Part shown: in pieces, positions 1 through 9,639 of the stretch | Numbering within the stretch: the first letter of the stretch is position 1 | How the letters are laid out: every line of letters starts with the position of its first letter | Assembly (NCBI GenBank): GCA_028551475.1 | Contig: CM052360.1 | Location: 14,186,501 to 14,250,500, forward strand | DNA length: 64,000 nt | Direction: 5' to 3' | Source of the DNA: Casuarina equisetifolia | Taxonomy: Eukaryota > Streptophyta > Magnoliopsida > Fagales > Casuarinaceae | The notes under the pieces: model-generated | What the model saw: only the letters and a program-made list of their open reading frames with translations | What the model was told of the DNA's origin: nothing | Database searches by the model: none | Translations under genes and position numbers: made by a program

Positions 1-929
1 ACAACATTCTTATGATCCAGGTGCTTGACCAGTGTAGACAAAAAGAGATGGGAGTTATCGCCTGAAGTTTTACAATGAGTAGAAAAATGTCAATAATGCA
101 CCAACAATTATTGGGGAAATAACTTTTGAAGGAAGGATAGAGCATTAAGGATTCACTTGTGACCTGATTCCTCCAAGAGGGACTGGAAATACGTCAAAAC
201 AGAACGGGCAACTCCTTTTTCTGGGGACCAAAGGTTATCTGCATCAAAAATTTGAAAAAGGGGTTCAAGCCCACGGCGTATTGTTGTGGCTTCCTTTGCC
301 AATCTGGCCATATTAAGCAGGCAGACCCTTGACCAGTAAGCGGGACTCTTGGAAGTATCCCTGTAAAATTGTCAATGAATGCAAGGATGTTTAGAAAATT
401 GATTCTTTGTTAATAGGATGAATATAAAATAATGAGTTTTTAAAAACAACAAATGCAAAGCTATATTGAGGAGTCCAAATGAGGATTTGCCATGATATCC
501 AGCACCGAAGAAACCTTCTTATTGTAATGTGGAATGCATGAACCATGTTCCTCTGCTTTAAGTACTTCTTGAACCCATGGGTCCTGAGACTTAAAACATA
601 GTCCATCTTCATTTCCATTCTTGGAGTTGATTTGAAGATCCATGTAGTTATTCAAGGTCACTGATATGATCTATTATTTAAGAAAGGAAAAATAGTAAAA
701 ACAATTTGATACGGAAAAGGAAGGAATGCCAAACACTTGCAATATACTTGAAACAAAAATCCCAATTTTCTGCGAAAAGATTCTCAAAGTTGATTATATT
801 CTATTTTAATTGGTTAAGGTCTCTGCTCCGCATACATCAAAGGCATTGATAACAAGATAAGGGGGGACAAAGAATACTCACATGGTCAAAGTCCATTGAG
901 AAATGGGAGTGCTCACCCATGAACCACAC
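1..929 (-). CDS. EFR3 / SEMI-ROLLED LEAF2-like ARM-repeat protein, internal exons only (partial)
   Basis: Four minus-strand exons can be read: about 882-929 (contains VWFMGEHSHFSMDFDH), about 465-670 (contains DPWVQEVLKAEEHGS), 164-360 (contains SPAYWSRVCLLNMARLAKEA) and 1-61 (contains DNSHLLLSTLVKHLDHKNV). These blocks follow the order seen in plant EFR3-like proteins such as rice SEMI-ROLLED LEAF2, which are armadillo-type helical proteins related to yeast Efr3, a plasma-membrane anchor for PI4-kinase. The 3' part continues off the left edge. The exons expected to encode the first 200 or so residues were not found between 930 and 5000. The exon at 465-670 is also odd: it runs into an in-frame TAG at 461-463, and the next exon needs a phase-2 junction for which I see no GT donor near its end. 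So this may be a living gene whose junction I misread, or a 5'-truncated relic. Family assignment is firm, intactness is not. Confidence 0.62.
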
Positions 930-3026
930 CTAGGCACAATTGAGTGGAGACAACAGCAGCAGGCATTAAACAGTGTGAACAAAGAACCCATTGGGATGTA
1001 TAAGCTAATTGGACTTGATAAAGAAAGTTACAACTGAAAATCTAAAATCCTCTAATCTATTTACATGCTCAACCCACACTCCACGAGATTTTATGGACTT
1101 CATGGGCACATGATTAACTAGTACCAGTGACAAAGATAAGTGAAATTCATAAACAGTTCCATATCACAACCACCAGCCATTATTAAAAACCTTACATGAA
1201 AGGCAATACTAAAGAATGTCCTGAAAATTAGAATTTTTAGCTGCTAACCACTATATTGTTGATGCTTCACATTCAATTGTATATACTCAAGCGTGGGCAA
1301 CTCTTGTTCAAACTATGTTATAGTAGACATGAATAGAAGTATCCATCTCTCAGTAAAAAGCACATAACAAGTCTCTATATGCAAACTTTTAACAGATGGC
1401 TATTTTAAGTACGTGGCATGCTTCCATATAAGAAGTGAAAATTTCTTTATCTTCAGTTTCTTATTATGCATGAGACACAAAAAACGTATAAAGTAGTTAT
1501 ATGGAAGAAATTTTTGGCTCAAACAATTAGTGGAAGAATACATGCCTAACAAAAGGCCCATACCACAAAGGACTGGGAAGTTATATGTATGAAAAATATT
1601 GAGAAAAAAAAAACATGAACAACGAAGAAGCAAAAAAATCATTCTTATTCTTCATGTCTCATCATCCTTCAGGAAAGAACAAAGTTTTCCGCTGAGAATA
1701 AGGATCTATCAATCAAAGAAATCTCCCAAAAAACAGGGCATGTCCCAATAAAGAAAAGAAGACTTTTATTCAACAGATAAGAGCCGATGCATACACCCAA
1801 TTCATGGAGTAGTGTAAGCCTTAGAGAAGATGAGTTCCTTATGGCACCCTTCTCTGAAAACTATTCTATTAATAGACACAGAATGCTCGCACATCTTAGC
1901 GAACCTTTTCTGCCACTACAACAGGCACAAACAATCCTATAGCAGAAAGGAATATAATTTTCCTTATCATCACTCCTAGATATAAAAATGTAAAAACAAT
2001 CTGGGAACAAAATCCCCTTCCAGTTCTCTTTATGAAAGATATACTTAAAACATCTCAGCAAACCTTTTCTGCCACTACAACAGGTATGAATTCTGCTGAA
2101 ACAGAAAGGAATAAAATTTTCCTTATGTCCTAGACATAAAAATGCAAAAACAATCGGGGAAAGAAATCCCCTTCCAAGAGAGGTGACTTCATCAAAAGCA
2201 AAAAGAATTGCATAACTTTGAACTCAAATGAACATATGGGAAAAGTGCAATTTTCCAAGCCTTAAAATATATTAAATATGAAAAAGAATAAGCAATAACA
2301 AATCGTGAAATGAAGCATGTGGACTTGTTTGCTGAGATCAACAGCAAGTAAATTAAGATTTTTTGATCATCAACCAAAAGAAAAACTGCAAGTGGCAAGC
2401 AAAGAACTCACCTTTACCAGACTTGCTTATGATAGAAGCAGCAAGAACAACCTATATCCACCATAGATTCAATGCCAGGAACATGAGCTGGCTGCCGTGT
2501 TTCAACAATTTGAGAGATGTTATCCACCATAGATTCATCGGTAATTTCAAACAAGGATGATATTCTAACTGACAAATAAATGCACGAAGAGGCTCACCTT
2601 TGTCCAGCAACCCTTGTATCTTCAACCACAACGGTTGTCACCCCTAAGCCTAGTGTAGATGAGGTCATGGGGTTCACTTCAAAACAAACCATTTATGGTG
2701 TGCAGATGGACGGAGTGCAGATGGAGGGTGTGTAGATGGACAGTGTGCAAATGGATGGTGTGAAGAGGGTAACTTGACCATTAAATTCCCGAATAATGGC
2801 GATAAGGCCATTGAAAATATGCTGATAATACAGAATCATGTAATCCTACAGAGAGAAAGCACCAGCACAACCTTAAAAGACAATGCAGCACCATTAATCA
2901 CATATGACCAATCCAATGAAATTTGCACAGCATTTAGTCAAAGCCTCCAATCCTACATGGCTAAAAGATACACACAAACAAATCCCTACATGGCTAAAAA
3001 CACACAAAAAATTCGTAATGCTGCAA
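930..3026. other. No recognisable gene; AT-rich DNA upstream of the EFR3-like exons
   Basis: Short open frames occur on both strands but none shows a known family, codon bias or convincing splice signals. A minus-strand stretch at roughly 2400-2640 has open frames flanked by splice-like GT/AG dinucleotides but matches nothing I know. Near 2700-2765 a short motif, GTGCAGATGGA-like, is repeated four to five times. A divergent tandem duplication at 1890-2179 is listed separately. Confidence 0.5.
1890..2179. repeat. Diverged tandem duplication, two copies about 159 bp apart
   Basis: The block beginning near 1896 (CTTAGCGAACCTTTTCTGCC) recurs near 2055 with point changes and small gaps. Both copies go on through ACTACAACAGG, AGAAAGGAATA and AAATCCCCTTCCA. 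The spacing is about 159 bp. The copies differ at many sites, so the duplication is old. Confidence 0.75.
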
Positions 3027-3728
3027 TCATGACTTCGGTTTCCAACATAAAACTTCATTGGACCCTCTACGATAGATTTTTCCTTCCACCTCATCATCAA
3101 TGATTCTCAAAAGGGTACTTTGAAAATCTTCGGGCTCTAAAACCATAGAATCATTATCTAAAGCCAGTTTTGAAAGGTGGTCAGCTGCTCTATTGGCTTC
3201 ACGCCATGAATGAGAAACAATACTTTTCTCAAACTGCTCTAGGAGTTTCTGGATATGGTCTACACAAGGGGCTGCCCTACTGGAAATGGGTTATCTTTTG
3301 TTCACACTTTGTACAGCACTCAAACAATCTGATTCAACCCAAATTTGTTTAATTTCCAGATTCAGTGCATGCTGCAAGCCTTCCTCTATTGTTTCTAATT
3401 CAACCAAGAAACTATCCCGAACCTTTGTATTAAAAATGTAAGCACACTTGGGTCTACCGGAGTCGTCCCGAAACAATCCACCACCACCTGATCTTCTGGG
3501 TGTCACCGAACCATCAGTATTCAGCCTTACCCATCCCGGTTTTGGTGGTTCCCATTTACAGGTTGGTCCAATATTTAGGTTGAGAAGGCTACTCCTATAT
3601 CCTCCTTGATTCCCCCATTTTGTTGTTTGGTTATATTGTTGGAAAAAATTCCTTGTATTAGTTCTGTTAACTGGTCCATACTTTCCCATTTTGTATCTAG
3701 GTTTTTCTCTTAGGAAAAAAAATACCAA
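3027..3728 (-). pseudogene. RNase H-like domain ORF (retroelement-type), interrupted by one in-frame stop
   Basis: The minus-strand frame encodes a plant RVT_3/RNase H-type module: KPGWVRLNTDGSV, then a GGGG-L-RDDSGR turn, then VELETIEEGLQHAL, IKQIWVESDCLSAV and finally SHSWREANRAADHLSKLA. These correspond to the first strand with its catalytic Asp, the helix Glu, the second Asp (ESD) and the closing Asp region (REANRAAD). A single TAA at 3291-3293 splits the domain. The frame stays open on both sides of it, down to a TGA at 3027-3029. There is no ATG at the high-coordinate end of the open frame; the first ATG lies near 3690. The family is common in plant genomes as tails of non-LTR elements or as orphan domains. 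I read this as a dead copy. The alternative, an exon pair with the stop inside an intron, has no obvious splice sites. Confidence 0.75.
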
Positions 3729-3740
3729 ACAAGAATAATT

Positions 3741-4098
3741 GAAATAGGGAAAAAAAAAGGCAGTAAACTAACAAAGGAAAAATGAAAAACAATAAACAAG
3801 AGAAGCCTACCGAAACCACTGGCAATGTAGAAATAGGGAGAAAAAGGCAGTAAACTAACAATGGAAAAATGAAAAAAAATATACAAGAGAAGCCTACCGA
3901 AACCACTGGCAATGTAGAAATAGGGAAAAAAAGGCAGTAAACTAGCAAATGAAAAATGAAAAACAATATACAAGAGAAGCCTACCGAAACCACTGGCACT
4001 GTAGAAATAGGGAAAAAAAAGGCAGTAAACTAACAAAGGAAAAATGAAAAAAAATATGCAAGAGAAGCCTACCGAAACCACTGGCAATGTAGGAGAGA
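3741..4098. repeat. 87/88-bp tandem repeat, about four copies
   Basis: The marker AGAAGCCTACCGAAACCACT starts at 3801, 3888, 3975 and 4063, giving spacings of 87, 87 and 88 bp. Each unit also holds GTAGAAATAGGG and GGCAGTAAACTA. Copies differ by only a few bases. Long minus-strand open frames across this array are repeat artefacts. Confidence 0.93.
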
Positions 4099-4147
4099 GG
4101 GGAGGGAGATGAAGGGTAGCCCGAACAGCAAGCAGTAGTCTTTCTGC

Positions 4148-4440
4148 AAATCGCAGAGAGACAGCAGATCGCAGAGAGATAGCGATCAAACGGAAATTCG
4201 AGCGAGCAAAGCAGAGAGACAGAAGATCGCAGAGGGACAGCGATCAAAGCAGAGAGACAGCAGATCGCAGAGAGATAGCGATCAAACCGAAATTCGAGCG
4301 AGCAAAGCAGAGAAACAGCAGATCGCAGAGAGGTAGCGATCAAAATGAAATTCGAGCGAGCAGAGCAGAGAGACAGCAGATCGCAGAGAGGTAGCGATCA
4401 AACAGAATTTGACCGAGCAGATCGCAGAGAGAGGAGCAGA
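4148..4440. repeat. 58-bp tandem repeat rich in GCAGAGAGACAGCAGATCG
   Basis: The marker AGCGATCAAA with a following AATTCGAGCGAG occurs at 4181, 4277, 4335 and 4393. The last three are exactly 58 bp apart; the first gap of 96 bp holds a shortened unit. It directly follows the 87-bp array but is unrelated to it in sequence. Confidence 0.9.
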
Positions 4441-4519
4441 GAGAAAAACTTTCTGAGGAAGCAAAACTCAGACTGACGGTAAGAAGAGACGTTGGGAAGT
4501 GTTTTGTGGGCAACGGATA

Positions 4520-4795
4520 GTCTGCAAACGGCGCCGTTTAACAGCGCGCGAAAATCCGTGCAAACGGCGCCGTTTGGAAGCACGCCTACGGCTAACATCA
4601 CAACGGCGTCATTTGAAAACGCGCATACGGCTGACGTCACAACGACGCCGTTTGAAAACGCGCTTGCCGATGGATGCAGGCGGTATTTCGTTTTAACGTC
4701 AAAATGGCGCCGTTTGGAGACTCGCTTACGGCTGACGTCACAACGACGCCGTTTGAAAACGCGCGTGCCGATGGATGCAGAGACGGTATTTCGTT
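4520..4795. promoter_or_regulatory. Array of palindromic AACGGCGCCGTT and TGACGTCA motifs, partly a 101-bp tandem duplication
   Basis: Perfect palindromes AAACGGCGCCGTTT (4526-4539) and CAAACGGCGCCGTTTG (4561-4576) are followed by variants ACGACGCCGTTTG (near 4641 and 4742) and ATGGCGCCGTTTG (near 4704). The CRE/bZIP-type palindrome TGACGTCA is at 4632-4639 and 4733-4740. The block from about 4627 to 4694 recurs 101 bp downstream. The motifs suggest a compound promoter or enhancer, about 0.5-0.8 kb upstream of the SR-beta start codon. Function is inferred from motif type only. Confidence 0.55.
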
Positions 4796-5311
4796 TATTT
4801 ATCTAAATTGTTGAGAGTAAGCAAATTTTAAAAGATTTATTTCAGAAAAAAGTGTTTGAAATCCTAAAGGTTTAAATGATAATTTCTTTAGATGTCATTA
4901 AGCCGCAGGTGCTCCGACTCCAAATTAATTGTAAAGATCTTAAAAAGTTATTTTTTTTCTCTCATTACCCTTATATTTGCATTATAACGTTCACTAACCT
5001 TGAAAGTTTTGTTTTATTTTGTTCTGTTTTGTTTTAACTACAGAACTACCCTTTGAGCACCCAACTGTAAAACATTAGCAATACCAAGGGTAATCCTGGG
5101 AAAACGACCCTTCTCTGGCTTTCCCCTGTTTCCCCTTCGAGGTTCGGGGTTTTAAAAAAAAAAAAGGAAAAAAAAGGAAACGTGCCGCCGTTAGACAGAG
5201 AATAACTTCTAGGGCTTGCTCTGCGATTCTCGCTCTGGTGAGATCTCCGGTCTACCTGTGCTCCTCAATTCACCTTCCCGGATTCTATCGTTTTAATTGT
5301 TGTTAAAGCTC

Positions 5312-8307
5312 ATGGAAGGAGTGGAGCAGTGGAAGATTCAATTGGAGCAATGGAAGAAACAACTGGAGCCGTGGAAGAACCAACTAGAGCAATGGTTAAA
5401 CCAAGGGATCCAATATATTCAACAGATTCCACCCACTCAGCTCTGCGCGGCTGTCGCTATCTTGTTATTCACAACCCTTTTGCTCCTACTTGGTACTATG
5501 CTGCCCACATTCTTTACAATTAAAAGTTTATAGCTTTATGTTGTGCTATTCGAGGTTAATGGAATTATATTTATTGATATTCTTGGCAGTTCGGGTACTC
5601 AAACGTGCGAAATCGAATACCATTGTGCTGACTGGGCTGTCTGGTAGTGGAAAAACCGTTCTATTCTATCAAGTAAGCGTTAGCATTTATCGTTTTCTTC
5701 TTGAAATGTGTTAGTTTTGAAAATTTGGAAATTTAGAACATGAATTTGTGGAGATTCGAATGCTTAAAAGCCTTGTTTGTACATTAGTTTTACGGACTGC
5801 ATCATAGTGCGAATTGATTGGCAAAAGATCGTGTCTAGTTGCTCGTTGTAGTCGGACAATAAATTTTCAAAAGCGTTGAAGGGATTGATGCTACATTGAG
5901 ATTCTGCCACACATTTTACTATGGTTCTATGGGGTCCTATAGGTCTTTTAAGAAGTTGATGTAATCACTGGTCGCAACTAATGGTTTGCAGTAATCCCTG
6001 TAATTCTCGGACTGCGTTAATAAGCATTTCAGAAAACTACCAGGGATGGAAAGTTTCATCAAACAAGAGATATATTGTACAAAGCGCAATACTTGTAACA
6101 TCAGAAATAATGGTATGTTGATGAATGACCTTGTTAGTGCTTGTTTTTGTTAAAAAGAGCTTCTGGAATGCCTAAGAAAAAGTTTGTAGGATTGTACTTT
6201 CACTGTTTGGCAACTTGGCATGACTCTGTTTCGCTCGTATGGTTTGCTTTTGGTCGTCACTTCTGTTATGAAGCATTTGGAGAGGGTGCAGTTTGTTGTT
6301 TTCAAGGCAGTGCTGAGTTGCTTGATGTCCTCTATTTGCAATCGCATAAGGAATGAACTTTTATCCACAAGATTTATATGGTTTTCCTTGGCCTTCTATT
6401 TTTTACTCCTTTTTTCCTTTTAAACACGACTTGCTCTTGGTTCTTTCAGATGTATTCTTCTCTGTTCTTTTAAAATTTTTCTTGATGTTGTCCTTTTTTA
6501 AGGAACCAAACTTCCTTTTATTGGCATTTTCTTGCTCTTGACATGGATATGGCATCCTCTGTTCTTTTATTACTAGTTATTACTAATTATGTTGATGGAT
6601 ATGGTGTATGTCTCGTGATTTTTTTATCTAACTTCTCGCTCAATGTCCTGTCAGCTTCGGGATGGTTCTTCCCATCAGGGTACTGTTACATCCATGGAAC
6701 CGAATGAGGATACTTTTGTGCTTCACTCTGAAACGACAAAGGTAATAGACTTGCTTAAATTATTGAGCAAAGAAGCATGTTGAAATGTCTGATTTATATC
6801 CCGATTTTCTTGGATCATCCTTTATTTTCTCTATAGTATGAGAAGTGTGCCAACTTCTTTAGCCACCAAATGAACGAGAGATTGATTGTAGTTATTTTCG
6901 TCTTTTATTTTATTGTATCTTGTTTGGGTAACAGAATCAATGAACTGAAACCTTTTGGGCATTGTATTTGACAGAATGGAAAAGTAAAACCTGTTCATCT
7001 GGTTGATGTTCCGGGTCATTCTCGTCTTCGACCCAAACTAGATGAGTTCTTGCCACAAGCAGCTGGAATAGTTTTTGTGGTGGATTCTTTGGAATTTTTA
7101 CCTAACTGCCGTGCTGCTTCAGAGTAAATTTATTTACTTTTTGACAAAACTGAAATATATGGTTTAAATCACCTCTTTTTCCAACCCTGCCATTTTCTCA
7201 CTTTCTTTGTATTAGCCTGCACCATGACCTGGAACCTTATCGATGCCCAATGGGTCTGGGCTTCATCCTTTTTGAGCAAAAGATGGTTTTTGGTGAGCAA
7301 ATGGCAGTTGGAACTGACCGAGAGATATTTGCATAAAGAGATAGTAACCTTTACACTTTCTTGCAAAAGGTACCTCTATGATATCTTGACTAAGGCAAGT
7401 GTTGTGAAGAAGAAAATTCCAGTACTCCTACTCTGCAACAAATCGGACAAAGTGACAGCACATACCAAGGAGTTTATCAAGAAACAGATGGAGAAGGAAA
7501 TGTATGGCTTCTAAAATCTTCTATCTCTATGAATTTTTAGTTGATTAAGTTTATTGTAATTGTTTTCCCCCAACTGATAATTGCTTACTCGAAATATTTA
7601 TGGATGAAGTAGAAGCACAATTTTCCATTATATTTGTTGGTTCCCTAGAAAAGTGTTGCTCTTTACATGCTCATTGCATTTATCTTCTGTAAATCAGTAA
7701 GTTGGTAGATGTTTGATGTAATATCTTTTACATGGTCCTTTTGTTTTCAGTTCATAGGATGATGCTCAACAATGTTGTATGGCATTTAAATATCTATGTT
7801 CAAGTTCTCTTCTCATGAAGTTTTTATGCTTGGTCACTTTCGTTCTTCATTCTTTGTAAGTGATTACTATTGATTACGTTTTGGTCTACCTCTTATTGAT
7901 GAAGAGGACTTTTCCTTTGTTAGTAATTATATCCAAGAAAATATGTCCAACTCTGATTATTGTGATTGACATTCATGTTACTTCGAAAGTTAGTTTTTGA
8001 AGTTGGATAATGCTCAGATTATGGTCCAATATTGTTCACTCACCGAAAATACTATGTGATAATTATGGCACATCTCTTAACCAAATTCTTACCTGCATGC
8101 TTTCCATCATTTAACAGTGACAAATTAAGGGCATCAAGAAGTGCAGTATCAGAAGCTGACATTGCAAATGACTTCACACTTGGGATACCCGGAGAAGCAT
8201 TTTCTTTCTCTCAGTGCCATAACAAAGTAACCGTAGCAGAAGGTTCTGGTTTGACTGGTGATACATCTCAGGTGGAACAGTTTATCAGGGAACTCGTAAG
8301 GCCTTAG
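5312..8307 (+). CDS. SRPRB: Signal recognition particle receptor subunit beta (SR-beta)
   Basis: Six exons join in frame: 5312-5492, 5590-5672, 6655-6741, 6975-7123, 7370-7501 and 8118-8307, giving 273 residues. SR-beta is the ER-membrane GTPase that anchors SR-alpha and docks ribosome-SRP complexes. A membrane segment at about residues 43-61 is followed by a Ras-like fold: G1 GLSGSGKT at 76-83, G3 DVPGH at 128-132 and G4 NKSD at 190-193. The C-terminal half (KEFIKKQMEKE, ADIANDFTLG, SFSQCHNKV) is typical of the plant protein. The first ATG matches the family's MEG start. The N-terminal tail is unusual: residues 5-32 are four copies of a seven-residue unit led by EQW or EPW, coded by 21-bp DNA repeats. 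The tail before the membrane segment looks longer than I expect for plant homologues. Confidence 0.95.
5324..5407 (+). repeat. 21-bp in-frame minisatellite in SR-beta exon 1
   Basis: Four 21-bp units start at 5324, 5345, 5366 and 5387, each opening GAGCAGTGG, GAGCAATGG or GAGCCGTGG. Each codes a heptad with Glu-Gln/Pro-Trp followed by Lys/Leu and Gln-Leu. The period keeps the frame, so length change would add or remove whole heptads. Confidence 0.9.
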
Positions 8308-9639
8308 AAGGGTGTTCTGTCCAATTTATTTATTGAGTAATGGTCCTACTGTAGAGCTTGTTTGAGCGATGCATGTTGTCACTCGACTGAGCTTGAAGAG
8401 GATAAGAAAGGAAGGAAAATGTGGGAGGGTTTTATTTGGACTAGTGATTTTTTTTGGAGGTAGGGACAGATACTACTGTATGCGATGAAATTGTTTTGTT
8501 CCAATGGATCTTCAGTTGATAATTTGCCTGACAACTGATTGTAATTGATGTAATCTCGCTCCTCCAACCTCACCCGGCTGATTATTGACTGCCCCGAGTT
8601 TTGATTGCGTTTCTCATTATCCATGCCCTTGGTTTGCTTTCATTCTGTCCTAAATGGTTATTCTAATTACTAATTGTATTGATCTGTAGGTCGCCGAACC
8701 CGAAATGGGCTGCAAGTGAATATTCTGTTGGCACTGATTTGGATACTGCACTCAGTTCTCTTAATGTATGCCATTAATGGCCCACTATTTTGAGTGCCCG
8801 AGGACATCTCCGTGACTGCAAAGATACGTGTCCGCCACCTAGTCCTGTTCTATTCTTGGGATATATTTCAAGTGGGTGAGTAGACAACCATGGGTGGATA
8901 AAACCATGGGCCCTCTGTCCCTTGCAAGATGAAATGAAATAATCCGGAGAGGCTCGAGTGAAGATGCTCTTGGTCGGCATTGCTTAGTGGTAGGCCGTAT
9001 GAAATGACCCAAACAGCAAACAAATTTGGTCTGCCATTGGATTCCAAACTGTCGTCAGCTAGTTTCGTTACACAGTCAAATAGGCCGTATCAAGTCACAA
9101 ATCTTGGCTCAAGGGACAGTAATAATAGGATGTCGGCATGTTTGACCACTTCCATCGTGGATTCAGAGACAAGCTGATGAGAGATTGACAACAATTAGGA
9201 CATAGCAATCTTAAATAGTTAATTTTACAGATGACTGAGGGTAACTCATTTGAATTTATTTACAAATATCATATTTTCGCTCCGAAAGAGAGCTTGAGGG
9301 ATCAAAAATTAAAAAGTGGATAAATTGGAATAACAATTTACAGTGTCTCAATATTTGTCCAAACGCAAACAACTTTACTATAACTAATCCTCTGTGGAGA
9401 CAAGAACAAGCACATCCGATTATTTGTACCACGAAGAACATAATCTTCACCAGTTGATGGACAGTCTCTATGGTAATTTTTTACTATGATGAGCTCTGAA
9501 GAACAAAGCCTGTACTACTAGTCTTTCCGATGAAATGGTTCGGGAAGGAGAGTGTCGGGCTTTGTTATAAGGTTAACGAAGATACTTCAGCTTCAGTGGC
9601 ATGGTCAACTGAGGGCAGTGTCAAGCCTGATCTACATCC
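8308..9639. other. SR-beta 3' region and 3' region of the membrane-protein gene; no coding feature recognised
   Basis: The two genes converge here (SR-beta ends at 8307, the membrane protein stops at 9640), so both 3' UTRs should lie in this stretch. A plus-strand open frame near 8980-9177 and a short open stretch near 8690-8765 match no family I recognise. Confidence 0.5.

Noticed and set aside
3697-4640. Several long overlapping minus-strand ORFs rich in Phe/Leu/Ser
   Set aside because: They are products of the 87-bp and 58-bp tandem arrays lacking stops in some frames; no family resemblance.
4492-4806. Plus-strand ORFs of 65 and 104 codons across the palindrome array
   Set aside because: The repeated TTPFENA-like peptide simply mirrors the DNA repeat; no independent coding evidence.
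7169-7366. ORFs within SR-beta intron 4
   Set aside because: They lie between two exons that join cleanly in frame, so they are intronic noise.
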